Below, one piece after another: positions 39,368 to 48,032 of a stretch of 63,363 bases of DNA. Source of the stretch: NVTR01 sp036479015 (GTDB lineage: Bacteria; Pseudomonadota; Alphaproteobacteria; Rhodobacterales; Rhodobacteraceae); NCBI GenBank assembly GCA_036479015.1, contig JAZGFB010000008.1, positions 1 through 63,363 on the forward strand. Reading direction: 5' to 3'. The notes below the pieces were generated by a model. The model ran no database searches, was not told the origin of the DNA, and was given only the letters and a program-made list of their open reading frames with translations. The stretch's first letter is position 1. Each line of letters starts with the position of its first letter. The translations under genes were made by a program, and so were the position numbers.

Positions 39368-40023
39368 GGCAGGATAACCGGCGCGCTTAGCTTTGAGGGC
39401 GCGGCATCGGGCGCGCGCAAATACAAAGGTGCCGGGGGCGAAGTCGTGCTGTGCATCCGGCGTTGTGCTATGAGGGCAATGGCAACGGCCGTTGGATAGG
39501 CCGGTTCAACCACATGCCCGGCGCAAACGGCTGCAATTTTGTCTGCATCAAAGCCAATAATGCTGGCTTGTGCACCAGGCTGTAGGGGCGGCAATGTGTT
39601 CAGATCACACCGAACCGGCGCTGAAGCATCCGAATTGCCCAGCGCCTGAACATAATAATTCCCCAGCCGCGCATCCAATACCGAAACAACGGCCCCGGCT
39701 GCGCCTTCGCCCTGGGCTTCCAGCGATGACACGCCAATCGCAGGCACCCCAAGTGACAGGGCCAATCCACGTGCCGCTGACACTGATATTCTGATGCCGG
39801 TGAAATTTCCGGGCCCAATGCCCACACCGATGGCCGTCAGATCGGACCAGGTTGCGTCGCCCTCGGCCAGTATTTCCTCAAGCAATCCAAACAGCCGCTC
39901 TGCCTGCCCCTTTGCCATGGGCTCAACCCGTTCGGCCAAAACCTTATCCCCCAAAAGCAAAGCGGCCGCGCAGTGCGCGACCGATGTGTCAAAGGCTAAT
40001 ATCAGGGGATCAGGCGGCGACAG
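39364..40023 (-). CDS. tsaB: tRNA threonylcarbamoyladenosine protein TsaB, probable CTG start
   Basis: A 219-residue TsaB, partner of TsaD in making t6A37 in tRNA. The ASKHA fold shows as ILAFDTSVAHCAAALL near residue 8, IGVGIGPGNFTGIRISVSAARGLALSLGVPAIGVSSLEA near 66-104. The frame from the first ATG/GTG/TTG begins at 39960 and lacks LILAFDTS, which every TsaB needs for its first strand. No ATG, GTG or TTG exists further upstream in frame. CTG at 40023 gives MSPPDPLILAFDTS and has GAGG six bases ahead. The start lies inside the end of nfuA. rimI overlaps at the other end. Confidence 0.9.
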   Translation of the reverse strand: MSPPDPLILAFDTSVAHCAAALLLGDKVLAERVEPMAKGQAERLFGLLEEILAEGDATWSDLTAIGVGIGPGNFTGIRISVSAARGLALSLGVPAIGVSSLEAQGEGAAGAVVSVLDARLGNYYVQALGNSDASAPVRCDLNTLPPLQPGAQASIIGFDADKIAAVCAGHVVEPAYPTAVAIALIAQRRMHSTTSPPAPLYLRAPDAAPSKLSAPVILP

Positions 40024-40570
40024 GGCGCACCTCGATCACTTCTGGAATGTAATGGCGCAGCAGGTTTTCGATGCCCATTTTCAAGGTGATGGTGGATGAC
40101 GGACAGCCGGCGCAAGCGCCCTGCATATGCAGATAGACGATGCCCTTGTCAAAGCCGTGAAACGTGATGTCGCCGCCATCCTGGGCCACAGCCGGGCGCA
40201 CCCGCGTGTCCAGCAAATCTTTGATTTGCTCAACGATCTGCGAATTTTCGCCAGAATGTTCGGCATGACCCGCCGCTGTTGGTGCGCCTTCCACAGCCGG
40301 TTTTCCAGATTGGAAATGCTCCATAATCGCGCCCAGAATGGCCGGTTTGATGTGGTCCCATTCCACATCGCTTGCCTTGGTCACGGTCACAAAATCAGTG
40401 CCGAAAAACACCGCGGAAACGCCTTTGACGGAAAAAACCCGTTGCGCCAGCGGTGAATTATCCGCGTCATTGGGCGTTGGAAAGTCTGCCGTGCCGGTTT
40501 CAAGAACCGTCTGACCGGGCAAAAACTTTAACGTCGCCGGGTTCGGGGTGGATTCGGTTTGGATGAACAT
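40010..40570 (-). CDS. nfuA: NfuA/NifU-type iron-sulphur scaffold protein
   Basis: A 186-residue protein. N-terminal Nfu_N domain (MFIQTESTPNPATLKFLPGQ, to about 90), then the NifU C-terminal domain with the cluster ligands C153-X2-C156 in QGACAGCPSSTITLKMGIENLL. It carries a [4Fe-4S] cluster between subunits and delivers it to targets, perhaps including lipoyl synthase and the SdhB-type enzymes. It overlaps the tsaB start by 14 bases and leads the nfuA-tsaB-rimI run. The usp gene lies 78 bp upstream. Confidence 0.96.
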   Translation of the reverse strand: MFIQTESTPNPATLKFLPGQTVLETGTADFPTPNDADNSPLAQRVFSVKGVSAVFFGTDFVTVTKASDVEWDHIKPAILGAIMEHFQSGKPAVEGAPTAAGHAEHSGENSQIVEQIKDLLDTRVRPAVAQDGGDITFHGFDKGIVYLHMQGACAGCPSSTITLKMGIENLLRHYIPEVIEVRPVAA

Positions 40571-40648
40571 TGCGCTGCTCCTGATAATGGGCCCTTAATA
40601 TGCGCCTGCACCCGGTTCAAGTCAAGGTTTAGAACGATTCTAAAACGA

Positions 40649-41104
40649 TCAGGTGATCGCCTCAATGCGTTCTTTGGACATTTCACCGGGTACGATTGTC
40701 ACTGGTATCGGAAAGGTTCCCGCCGCCCGCGACAGTTGCCCAACCAACGGGCCGGGCCCATTGGTTTCATTGCCAGCACCCAGCACCAGCACACCGATTT
40801 CAGTATCCTCGGTGATCTGGGCCAGTATTTCGGTGACGGCTTCACCTTCTCGGATCACCAGTTCGGGTTCCACATTTTGTTTGTCACGCATCCATTTTGC
40901 GAACACTTCGTAATGCACCTCAATGCGTTCGCGTGCCTCTTCGCGCATCAGATTTCCGATGCCGATCCAGTGCTGAAACTCATCCGGTGGAATGACCGAC
41001 AAAATGGTGACGCCGCCGCCGGTATGGGCGGCCCGCATTGCGGCAAAACGCATGGCATTCAGGCATTCACGGCTGTCATCCAGCACCACTAGGAATTTGC
41101 GCAT
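40649..41104 (-). CDS. Universal stress protein
   Basis: A 151-residue UspA-type protein: KFLVVLDDSRECLNAMRFAAMRA at residues 3-25 (first strand with the nucleotide-binding Asp), VIREGEAVTEILAQITEDTEIGVLVLGAG near 83-111, and LVGQLSRAAGTFPIPVTIVPG near 119-139. The ATP-binding G-X2-G-X9-G(S/T) motif is only partly kept (GAGNETNGPGPLVGQL), so ATP binding is uncertain. It precedes nfuA in the same direction and may respond to oxidative or energy stress. Confidence 0.9.
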   Translation of the reverse strand: MRKFLVVLDDSRECLNAMRFAAMRAAHTGGGVTILSVIPPDEFQHWIGIGNLMREEARERIEVHYEVFAKWMRDKQNVEPELVIREGEAVTEILAQITEDTEIGVLVLGAGNETNGPGPLVGQLSRAAGTFPIPVTIVPGEMSKERIEAIT

Positions 41105-41195
41105 ATCAGTGCCCCTTAATTACGATATAACAATGATGACAGGGCGCGCGCCCCGGCGCAACAGCCATGGCCCAAGCCGGACCATTGGGCGCAGG

Positions 41196-42059
41196 TTAAG
41201 CGCCAGAATGCGCCCAGTCCCAATACATTTCACGCGCCCGCCTTGTGAACGGGCCAATATTGTAATGGGTGCCGTCAAATTCGGTGATCGGCGTCACCTT
41301 TGACATATTGCCTGACATAAATACCTCATCCGCGTTGCGGAAATCATCAAATGTCAGGGTTGTCTCATGCACCTGCACCCCGTCGGCCGCAAAGTTTTTA
41401 ATGTGGCGCGCCCGGGTGATCCCGGCCAAAAATGTGCCATTTTCCACAGGCGTGAACACCTGGCCATCACGCACCATAAACACATTGGTGCTGGCGGTTT
41501 CGGCAACATTGCCCAAGGCGTCCGCCACCAGGGCGTTTGAAAACCCATTGCGCCGCGCCTCGGCTAACATTCTGGCATTGTTGGGATACAGGCAGCCCGC
41601 CTTGGCGTTCACCACCGCGCTTTCCAGAACCGGGCGGCGAAACTGGGTTGTGCCAAGGGTTGCTGTCGCATCCGGTTGTGGCATGGGAATGTCTTCCAGA
41701 CACAGGGCAAACCCGGTTGCGCCAGGTTCAGGAATGATCGCTGTTTTATCACCGTTCAGCGCCCAGAACATTGGCCGGATATAGACCGCCGCATCTTTGC
41801 TGTACCCCTGTAAACCTTCCAGCGCGATTTCTGCTATTTCCGCCCCGCTCAACGTAGGCGTGATCATCAGCGCCGCTGCTGAGCGCACGACGCGCGCGCA
41901 ATGGGCGTCCAGATCAGGGGTCAGCCCGTCAAACAACCGCGCCCCGTCAAAAACCGTGGTGCCCAGCCATGCCCCATGGTCAGCCGCCCGCATGATGGCC
42001 AGGTCTTCATTGTGCCATTTGCCGTTGTAATATGTTCGGATGTTGGTGCCGGTTGCCAT
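41196..42059 (-). CDS. Class IV aminotransferase, branched-chain type
   Basis: A 287-residue PLP-dependent fold IV aminotransferase. The PLP lysine is in ESAVVNAKAGCLYPNNARML (about 152). ALGNVAETASTNVFMVRDG (about 187-205) and GITRARHI near 218 bind the phosphate. The N-terminal IMRAADHGAWLGTTVFDGARLFDG (about 22-45) fits IlvE-like enzymes. It is shorter than many IlvE proteins and belongs to the roseobacter 'branched-chain amino acid aminotransferase' group; the exact substrate could include D-amino acids. Monocistronic between usp and the hydrolase. Confidence 0.85.
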   Translation of the reverse strand: MATGTNIRTYYNGKWHNEDLAIMRAADHGAWLGTTVFDGARLFDGLTPDLDAHCARVVRSAAALMITPTLSGAEIAEIALEGLQGYSKDAAVYIRPMFWALNGDKTAIIPEPGATGFALCLEDIPMPQPDATATLGTTQFRRPVLESAVVNAKAGCLYPNNARMLAEARRNGFSNALVADALGNVAETASTNVFMVRDGQVFTPVENGTFLAGITRARHIKNFAADGVQVHETTLTFDDFRNADEVFMSGNMSKVTPITEFDGTHYNIGPFTRRAREMYWDWAHSGA

Positions 42060-42132
42060 TGGGGTGCTCCTGATTTTGATGGAATGTTAGGTGGGTTCCC
42101 CTGTGATTTAAACCCACAAAACCAGCGGCTAT

Positions 42133-42891
42133 TCACATGTTCAAAAATGCCCGCGCCGCGGCTTCAAATTCACGGGGTTTTTCCGCGTGCAGCCAATGCC
42201 CCGCGCCGGGAATTTTGGCGAACCGCGCAGCCGGGAACAGCCGTTTTATATCAGGGCGATGTTCGCGTGAAACATAGCTGCTGTTTTTCCCCGACAAGAA
42301 TAGGGCAGGGCCTGGGTATGTGCCGTCAACTTTCGGAAAGCCAATTATCTGGGCCATTTCACGGGCCAGAACCGGCAGGTTCAGACGCCACTTTTTTGAT
42401 TTCACATTAAGTGATTGCAGCAGAAATGCCCGCACTCCGGCATCGTCAACACCGTCTGAAAGCAGGTGATCCGCATCGCTGCGGATTTGCACGCCTGAAA
42501 GATCAAGATCGGCCATGGCCTGCACCAGATGCATCTGGGTATGGCTGTAGCCAACCGGCGCAATGTCAGCCACGATCAGCCGGTTAATCATTTCTGGGCG
42601 CTCCACCGCCAGGACCATGGCCGCTTTGCCGCCCATGGAATGGCCCAGCAGGTCCACCTGCCCCCCCAATGCAGCAATGACATCAGCCATATCACCGGCC
42701 AGATCAAAATAGCTGTGGCTGTCAAACCAGCCACTTTCCCCGTGGTTGCGCATGTCGACAGTCACCACCTGGCGCTCATCTGACAACCGCTTGGCGATCA
42801 CCCCCCAGTTTCGCGCCGAGCCAAACAGCCCATGGGCAATCAGCAGGGGCAGTTTACCCGTCGGTTCGCCGATGATGACTGTGTTCAACAT
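42133..42891 (-). CDS. Alpha/beta hydrolase, YbfF-like
   Basis: A 252-residue hydrolase. The oxyanion region is LLIAHGLFGSARNWG (residues 17-31), the nucleophile elbow is LLGHSMGGKAAMVLA (Ser near 86-90), the acid is in VADIAPVGY, and the catalytic His is in IPGAGHWLHAEKP near 230. It closely resembles the YbfF esterase group that acts on short acyl esters or CoA thioesters. The substrate is unknown. It is divergent from the following 120-residue gene with an 89-bp promoter gap. Confidence 0.88.
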   Translation of the reverse strand: MLNTVIIGEPTGKLPLLIAHGLFGSARNWGVIAKRLSDERQVVTVDMRNHGESGWFDSHSYFDLAGDMADVIAALGGQVDLLGHSMGGKAAMVLAVERPEMINRLIVADIAPVGYSHTQMHLVQAMADLDLSGVQIRSDADHLLSDGVDDAGVRAFLLQSLNVKSKKWRLNLPVLAREMAQIIGFPKVDGTYPGPALFLSGKNSSYVSREHRPDIKRLFPAARFAKIPGAGHWLHAEKPREFEAAARAFLNM

Positions 42892-42980
42892 GGCGTATCT
42901 CTAGCCAAGTCACCCGCCGCTGGCCAGACCTGCCGGACCGGGCTAGGGTACCGGGATTTCATTAAAGGCATATCAGTACA

Positions 42981-43343
42981 GTGACCCATCAAGAAATGGC
43001 CGACCATATAGCAGAGTTGTTGGAACAGCGGCTGCGCATCCGGGGCCGTGACCTGGAAACCAAGCTTAGAAAAGCCGGGCGGCTGTTGCCAAAACTTGTA
43101 CGCCAGCAAGCGGCTGTGATCGTGCAGGCCCTAAAACTACAGGGCCACCCAAAACTTGACCGCCGACAGGACCACTTGGCCAGCCAAAGGGCCTATGACA
43201 CCTGCGTCAAACATCTGACAGAAATTGACACGGCTGATCGCCGCAAGGGCGCCATCATCGGGTTTTTATCCACCAACGCCTTTAACCTGCTGGTGGTCAC
43301 GGCCCTGCTCATCGCGGCGCTACGCTGGCAGGGTTTTTTATAA
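42981..43343 (+). CDS. Hypothetical protein with C-terminal membrane helix
   Basis: A 120-residue protein. Residues 1-90 are charged and helical (HIAELLEQRLRIRGRDLETKLRKAGRLLPKLVRQQAAVIVQAL), and a single membrane helix lies at about 98-116 (TNAFNLLVVTALLIAALRW), followed by QGFL. It looks like a tail-anchored cytoplasmic domain. I recall similar uncharacterised proteins in Rhodobacterales. It lies 60 bp upstream of the tetR gene in the same direction and might be co-transcribed, though a TetR operator separates them. Confidence 0.75.
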   Translation: MTHQEMADHIAELLEQRLRIRGRDLETKLRKAGRLLPKLVRQQAAVIVQALKLQGHPKLDRRQDHLASQRAYDTCVKHLTEIDTADRRKGAIIGFLSTNAFNLLVVTALLIAALRWQGFL

Positions 43344-43377
43344 AAGGCTTTTCATTCTAAAGCCCCTCAGTTATCCG

Positions 43378-43390
43378 TGAACAACGTTCA
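43378..43390 (+). promoter_or_regulatory. TetR-type operator 1, upstream of tetR
   Basis: TGAAC-AAC-GTTCA, a perfect 13-bp palindrome with a 3-nt centre. It ends immediately before TGGAGTAACC, the ribosome binding region of tetR, so binding would shut off tetR itself. Confidence 0.7.
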
Positions 43391-43403
43391 TGGAGTAACC
43401 GAT

Positions 43404-44006
43404 ATGACCCCCAAAGCCCAAAAGCGCAAAGCAGAGCTTGCCGAAAAGCTGATGCATGCCGCTGAGCAACAAATCATCATGTCAGGGTTGCGCAGCGTCA
43501 AGGCCCGCGATCTTGCGCGCCAGGTTGGGTGCTCTGTTGGGGCTATATATAATGTATATGATGACCTGAACGCTTTGGTCATGGCGGTGAATGGGCGCAC
43601 CTTTAGCCAGATTGATGTGGTGGTCACCGCGTCCCTTACCGGCAATCAGGGCAGGGGGCCAAATGAACGCCTGATCCTGATGTCAAATGCCTATCTTTCA
43701 TTTGCGGCTGACAACACCAACCTGTGGCGGGCGTTGTTTGATCTGGATATGTCGTCTGATGGCCCGGTGCCCGAATGGTACCTGGCCGCGCTGGCGGGTC
43801 TTTTTGCCAATATCGCGAAACCATTGTCAGAACTTTTCCCAGATATGCAGCCCGCCGAACTGGACCTGATGACGCGGGGGTTATTTTCTTCTGTGCACGG
43901 TATTGTCCTGTTGGGGTTGGAAAATCGCATCTCTGGTGTGGGCCGGGATGCCATTGAAACTATGATCACACAGCTGCTTATGCAGATCGGTAATGAAAAA
44001 AAATGA
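43404..44006 (+). CDS. TetR-family transcriptional regulator of a PspA-YiaA operon
   Basis: A 200-residue regulator. The TetR_N HTH is at residues 1-60 (KAELAEKLMHAAEQQIIMSGLRSVKARDLARQVGCSVGAIYNVYDDLNAL), and residues 80-195 are a helical ligand-binding domain (TetR_C-like). Start ATG 43404 (MTPKAQKRKAEL) follows GGAG; a GTG at 43377 would put the operator inside the gene. Four TGAAC-N3-GTTCA palindromes surround it: one before it, one overlapping its stop codon, and two more before pspA. It most likely represses itself and the downstream envelope-stress genes. The ligand is unknown. Confidence 0.9.
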   Translation: MTPKAQKRKAELAEKLMHAAEQQIIMSGLRSVKARDLARQVGCSVGAIYNVYDDLNALVMAVNGRTFSQIDVVVTASLTGNQGRGPNERLILMSNAYLSFAADNTNLWRALFDLDMSSDGPVPEWYLAALAGLFANIAKPLSELFPDMQPAELDLMTRGLFSSVHGIVLLGLENRISGVGRDAIETMITQLLMQIGNEKK

Positions 44007-44073
44007 ACAATGTTCAAGAAAAGACTTGAACGACGTTCATAAAGCTCTATATCCATTTCATGAACGATGTTCA
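44004..44073 (+). promoter_or_regulatory. Three TetR-type operators upstream of the PspA gene
   Basis: TGAAC-AAT-GTTCA at 44004-44016 (its TGA is the tetR stop codon), TGAAC-GAC-GTTCA at 44027-44039 and TGAAC-GAT-GTTCA at 44061-44073. Centres are 23 and 34 bp apart. All three and the site at 43378 share the same TGAAC/GTTCA arms. The last site ends 16 bp before the PspA start. Confidence 0.75.
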
Positions 44074-44089
44074 ACAAATGGAGAGTAAC

Positions 44090-44767
44090 ATGATAAGTAC
44101 CTTTAAGAGCTTGTTTGCCGGATCTTCCGCACGTGCAGAAGAAAAAGTACGCGACATCTATTCCATCGAATTAATTGATCAGAAAATCCGCGAAGGAAGC
44201 GCCGGTTTACGTGCCGCCAAAGCCGCACTTGCCGGGCTAATCCAGCGCGAAAGATCAGAGGTCCGCCAGATCAAAGTGATCGAAAAGCGCGTGCAAGACC
44301 TGATATCGCGCGCAACCGAAGCACTGGCTGCAAAACGTGATGATCTGGCCAATGAGGCCGCACAAGCCATTGCGCATATGGAAAATGAACTGACCCTGCG
44401 CCATGAAACAGTTTCCCGCCTGCAGGCCCGTGTGATCCGCCTGCGCCAATCGGTTGAAACCACCAATCGGCGCATTGTTGATTTGAAACAGGGGGCGGTG
44501 TCAGCCCGTGCCATCCGTCAGGAACAGGGTATTCAGGCACGTCTGAACACCACATTGGCCGGTGACAGCCCGCTTTCAGAGGCCGAAGGCCTGATTGCCG
44601 ACGTCATGGGCCGCGATGATCCGTTTGAGCAGGGTGAAATCCTGCGAGAGATCGAAAATGGCCTAAGCAGTGCTGATCTGGGTGACCGTCTGGCCGCCCA
44701 AGGTTTCGGCCCCGCCACCAAAGTAACGGCAGCCGAAGTTCTGGGCCGCCTTAAAACAACCAAGTAA
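44090..44767 (+). CDS. PspA/IM30 family membrane-protecting protein
   Basis: A 225-residue, almost wholly helical coiled-coil protein of the PspA/IM30 (ESCRT-III-like) family. It begins MISTFKSLFAGSSARAEEKVRD and has long heptad stretches at about 60-150 (IQRERSEVRQIKVIEKRVQDLISRATEAL and onward). Family members bind stressed inner membranes and limit proton leakage. Classical PspA pairs with sigma54 PspF/PspBC; here it follows a TetR gene with three operators, and is followed by a YiaA-like gene. ATG 44090 follows GGAGAG. The C-terminus is less conserved. Confidence 0.88.
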   Translation: MISTFKSLFAGSSARAEEKVRDIYSIELIDQKIREGSAGLRAAKAALAGLIQRERSEVRQIKVIEKRVQDLISRATEALAAKRDDLANEAAQAIAHMENELTLRHETVSRLQARVIRLRQSVETTNRRIVDLKQGAVSARAIRQEQGIQARLNTTLAGDSPLSEAEGLIADVMGRDDPFEQGEILREIENGLSSADLGDRLAAQGFGPATKVTAAEVLGRLKTTK

Positions 44768-44802
44768 CACACCAATTAAACCAATATTTTAGGAGACGAC
44801 AA

Positions 44803-45087
44803 ATGACACATACTAAATCAGATAATTCAATGATCATGGGCCTGAATGCACTGGGCGTTGTTGCCGCATATGTACTGCTGGGCTTTTCGCTTTACCTGTC
44901 GGTCGATGTGCCGCTGTCCACCAAGGGTTTTTGGGGCATGGGCATCGTTCTGTTGACCCTTAGCCTGATCAACGTGGTGAAATATCGCTTTGACAATCAG
45001 GCAACCGAAGACCGCATACGCCAGTTGGAAGATGCTAAAAATGAAAAACTGCTGGAAGAATTCGTAACAGAGTCAAAGGATACCTAA
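44803..45087 (+). CDS. YiaA/YiaB-type two-helix membrane protein
   Basis: A 94-residue protein with two hydrophobic helices (about 12-30 and 43-61: NALGVVAAYVLLGFSLYLSV and MGIVLLTLSLINVVKY) and a charged cytoplasmic tail (NQATEDRIRQLEDAKNEKLLEEFVTESKDT) that could be a coiled coil. The helix hairpin fits the YiaAB domain. It follows the PspA gene after 35 bp and is ended by a strong terminator, so the TetR-controlled unit is pspA-yiaA. It may anchor or modulate PspA at the membrane; that is inference. Confidence 0.75.
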   Translation: MTHTKSDNSMIMGLNALGVVAAYVLLGFSLYLSVDVPLSTKGFWGMGIVLLTLSLINVVKYRFDNQATEDRIRQLEDAKNEKLLEEFVTESKDT

Positions 45088-45109
45088 ACAAAGGTAAATA
45101 CAAAGATCA

Positions 45110-45137
45110 GGCCCCGGGCGTTTCCGGGGCCTTTTTT
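45110..45137 (+). terminator. Strong terminator after the PspA-YiaA unit
   Basis: GGCCCCGG-GCGTTT-CCGGGGCC followed by TTTTTT: a perfect 8-bp GC-rich stem and six T residues. It lies between convergent yiaA-like and glyA. Confidence 0.92.
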
Positions 45138-45146
45138 GTGCCTGGC

Positions 45147-46442
45147 CTACAGCCCCGGATAGATCGGGAACTTTGCGCACAGTTCCAGAACCTTAACCTT
45201 AACCGCCGCCTCAACCGCGCCGTTGCCGTCTTCACCGTTCGCGGCCAGCCCGTCGACGACTTCGACAATACAGTCTGCAATCAAACGAAACTCAGACTCG
45301 CCAAAACCGCGCGTCGTGCCCGCAGGCGAGCCCAGGCGGATACCCGACGTGACAAACGGTTTTTCCGGGTCAAATGGAATGCCGTTTTTGTTGGTGGTGA
45401 TGTTGGCGCGGCCCAGTGCGGCCTCGGTTGCTTTTCCGGTCACGCCTTTGGGGCGCAGGTCTACCAGCATCAGATGGGTGTCGGTGCCACCGGTCACAAT
45501 GTCCAAGCCGCCCTTAAGCAGTTGATCGGCCATTGCCTGTGCGTTTACAACGACTTGTGCGATGTAATCCTTAAAGTCTGGGCGCAGAGCTTCGCCAAAG
45601 GCAACCGCCTTGGCAGCGATCACATGCATCAGCGGGCCGCCCTGAATGCCAGGGAAAATCGCCGAATTCACCTTTTTGAAAATCGCTTCATCATTGGTCA
45701 GGATCATACCACCGCGCGGGCCACGCAGGGTTTTATGGGTGGTGGTTGTAGCGACATGGGCGTGGGGAAACGGGCTGGGGTGGGCGCCAGCGGCCACAAG
45801 CCCGGCAAAATGCGCCATATCCACCAACAGATAGGCGCCAACACTATCAGCAATTTCGCGCATCCGGGCGAAATCAATTTGGCGTGGAATGGCAGAACCA
45901 CCGGCGATCAGTAGTTTGGGCTGGTGCTCGGTCGCCAATGCCTGGACCTGATCATAGTCGATCAGATTGTCGGCCCGGCGCACACCATATTGCACCGCGT
46001 TAAACCACTTGCCCGACTGGTTGGGTTTTGCCCCATGGGTCAGATGCCCGCCTGATGCCAGATCCATGCCCAAAATTGTATCACCGGGCTGGATCAGCGC
46101 CTGAAACACGCCCTGATTGGCCTGACTGCCAGAATTGGGCTGAACATTGGCAAATTCACACCCAAACAGCTGTTTTGCGCGATCAATCGCCAGATTTTCC
46201 GCCACATCCACATACTGACAACCGCCATAATAGCGCCGCCCGGGGTAGCCCTCGGCATATTTGTTGGTCAGAACGGTGCCCTGGGCCTGCATCACCGCCA
46301 TGGACACGATGTTTTCCGACGCGATCAGCTCGATCTCTTCGCGCTGGCGGCCAAGTTCGCTGGTGACAGCGCCCATCAATTCGGGGTCGCGATCAGCCAG
46401 ATTTTCGGTGAAAAAGCCGGGGTTGCCAGTGGAAGTGCCCAT
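45147..46442 (-). CDS. glyA: Serine hydroxymethyltransferase
   Basis: A 431-residue PLP enzyme interconverting serine and glycine with tetrahydrofolate. Visible: GRQREEIELIASENIVS near 31-47, KYAEGYPGRRYYGGCQYVD near 60, HLTHGAKPNQSGKWFNAVQYG near 131, the PLP Lys in ATTTTHKTLRGPRGGMILT near 238, and TGGTDTHLMLVDLRPKG near 344. The start is ATG 46442 (MGTSTGNPGFF) after AGGAG; the frame opens upstream at 46496 but homologues begin near MGTS. Monocistronic; convergent with the yiaA-like gene. No riboswitch is visible in the short upstream gap. Confidence 0.97.
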   Translation of the reverse strand: MGTSTGNPGFFTENLADRDPELMGAVTSELGRQREEIELIASENIVSMAVMQAQGTVLTNKYAEGYPGRRYYGGCQYVDVAENLAIDRAKQLFGCEFANVQPNSGSQANQGVFQALIQPGDTILGMDLASGGHLTHGAKPNQSGKWFNAVQYGVRRADNLIDYDQVQALATEHQPKLLIAGGSAIPRQIDFARMREIADSVGAYLLVDMAHFAGLVAAGAHPSPFPHAHVATTTTHKTLRGPRGGMILTNDEAIFKKVNSAIFPGIQGGPLMHVIAAKAVAFGEALRPDFKDYIAQVVVNAQAMADQLLKGGLDIVTGGTDTHLMLVDLRPKGVTGKATEAALGRANITTNKNGIPFDPEKPFVTSGIRLGSPAGTTRGFGESEFRLIADCIVEVVDGLAANGEDGNGAVEAAVKVKVLELCAKFPIYPGL

Positions 46443-46544
46443 ATCGCTCTCCTGTCGCGGGTGCATTTGCGCGCCTTTTAGCGAAAATTCCGGCATCCCG
46501 TAACCCTGAAAGCGACCACAGCGACAACAAGTGCGCCCCTGCGG

Positions 46545-48032
46545 TTAGACCACGGTGAACTGGCCCATCATGCCGCCGTCTTCGTGCTCTAGAATATGGC
46601 AGTGGTACATATAGGGCGTCGTGGCATCAGTGTAGTGATCAAACCGGATCAGGATGCGCAGGGTTTCCCCCGGCAGTACCAGCACCGTATCTTTGCGCCC
46701 GGCCTCAACCGGGTGCGGCGGCTGACCGTCCCGGTCCAAAATGGCGAACTGGGTGTTATGGATGTGAAACGGATGCGCCATCATTGACGTGTTCGCAATT
46801 TCCCATATTTCGGTTTCGCCGCGTTTGACAACCTCATCAATTCGGGCCGGATCCATGGCAGTGCCGTTAATGGTAAACCCGCGCCCGGTCAGGGCGTTCA
46901 GCATCATCATGCCGCCCATTTCCAATTCAAACCGTCGGGTGTTGGTGGCCGTTGTGGCATCGGGCACGGGCAAATCGACCAGTCGCGCCGGTAGGTTCGG
47001 GGACGTGGCCATTTCAGAGGCCGGTCGCAGTTCCAGGAAATCAAATTCAGGGCTGCCTTCATTCATCATACCACCCATCATGCCGCCCATATCTTCGGTC
47101 TGGATCGACCTGCTGCGCAACATTGCGGGGGTCTTGTTGGACATATCCACCACAATTTCCGCCCGCTCACCGGGTGCCAGGCGCACACTGGCAACTGAAA
47201 CCGGGGCATTCAGTAAACCACCGTCACTGGCGATAACATCAAAGCTGCGGTCATCGTCAAACCCCAGCATATAGATGCTGCCGTTGGACGCGTTCAGCAA
47301 CCGCAGGCGCAGCTTGCTGGTGGTGACATCCAGATAGGGCGCCACAGTTCCGTTCACCAGGGCGGTGTCACCGGTCATGCCCATCATGCGAAAATGCATG
47401 CCCGGCTTATAGGGCATCTGCCCGTAATTGTTAAAGCTACGGTCCTGTAAAATAACCGGAATATCATCAATTCCGTAAGTGTTTGGCAGGTTCAGCGCGG
47501 CGCTTTCATCGTCATCGACAATGATCATCCCGGCCAGCCCGGCCCAAACCTGATCGGCCGTTTTGCCCATCAGATGTGAATGGTACCACATGGTCGCGGC
47601 TTTTTCTCGGACGTTAAATTCTGCGGTCCAGCTGTCGCCCGGGGTAATTTCCTGATGCGGGCCACCATCGGATTTGGCCGGCAAGTTGAACCCATGCCAA
47701 TGCAATGTGGTGCTTTCGCTTAGCGTGTTTTGCACCGCGAGCTGTACATCGTCGCCGGCAGAAAACCGTAGGACCGGGCCAAGATAGCTGCCATTAATGC
47801 CCATTGTCTTGGTTTCAACGCCTGGAAAAAATGCGGTCTTGCCCGCGCCAACCGTCAGATCAAACCGGCGTTTACCATTGATCATGGTGCCATGGTCCTG
47901 TGGTGGAATGCGCAAAGCCACCCGGCCAGGCGCGGCCAGGGACGCGGCCCCACTAAAGGCAAGCACTGCCATGCTGGCACCCCCAAGGCGCAAAACGGCG
48001 CGGCGAGAAATTTGGCTTTGCTGGCGGCCCAT
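46545..48032 (-). CDS. Multicopper oxidase, CueO-like, Tat-exported
   Basis: A 495-residue cupredoxin oxidase. A Tat signal is present: SRRAVLRLGGASMAVLAFSGAASLA (residues 9-33). Copper-site motifs: HWHGFNLP near 101, WYHSHLMG near 148, HPFHIHNTQF at 420-429, and HCHILEHEDGGMMGQF at 477-492. The Met-rich stretch EDMGGMMGGMMNEGSPEF near 315 fits cuprous oxidases. It would oxidise Cu(I) in the periplasm. It is divergent from nadK with 174 bp between; I see no clear CueR site there. Confidence 0.93.
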   Translation of the reverse strand: MGRQQSQISRRAVLRLGGASMAVLAFSGAASLAAPGRVALRIPPQDHGTMINGKRRFDLTVGAGKTAFFPGVETKTMGINGSYLGPVLRFSAGDDVQLAVQNTLSESTTLHWHGFNLPAKSDGGPHQEITPGDSWTAEFNVREKAATMWYHSHLMGKTADQVWAGLAGMIIVDDDESAALNLPNTYGIDDIPVILQDRSFNNYGQMPYKPGMHFRMMGMTGDTALVNGTVAPYLDVTTSKLRLRLLNASNGSIYMLGFDDDRSFDVIASDGGLLNAPVSVASVRLAPGERAEIVVDMSNKTPAMLRSRSIQTEDMGGMMGGMMNEGSPEFDFLELRPASEMATSPNLPARLVDLPVPDATTATNTRRFELEMGGMMMLNALTGRGFTINGTAMDPARIDEVVKRGETEIWEIANTSMMAHPFHIHNTQFAILDRDGQPPHPVEAGRKDTVLVLPGETLRILIRFDHYTDATTPYMYHCHILEHEDGGMMGQFTVV

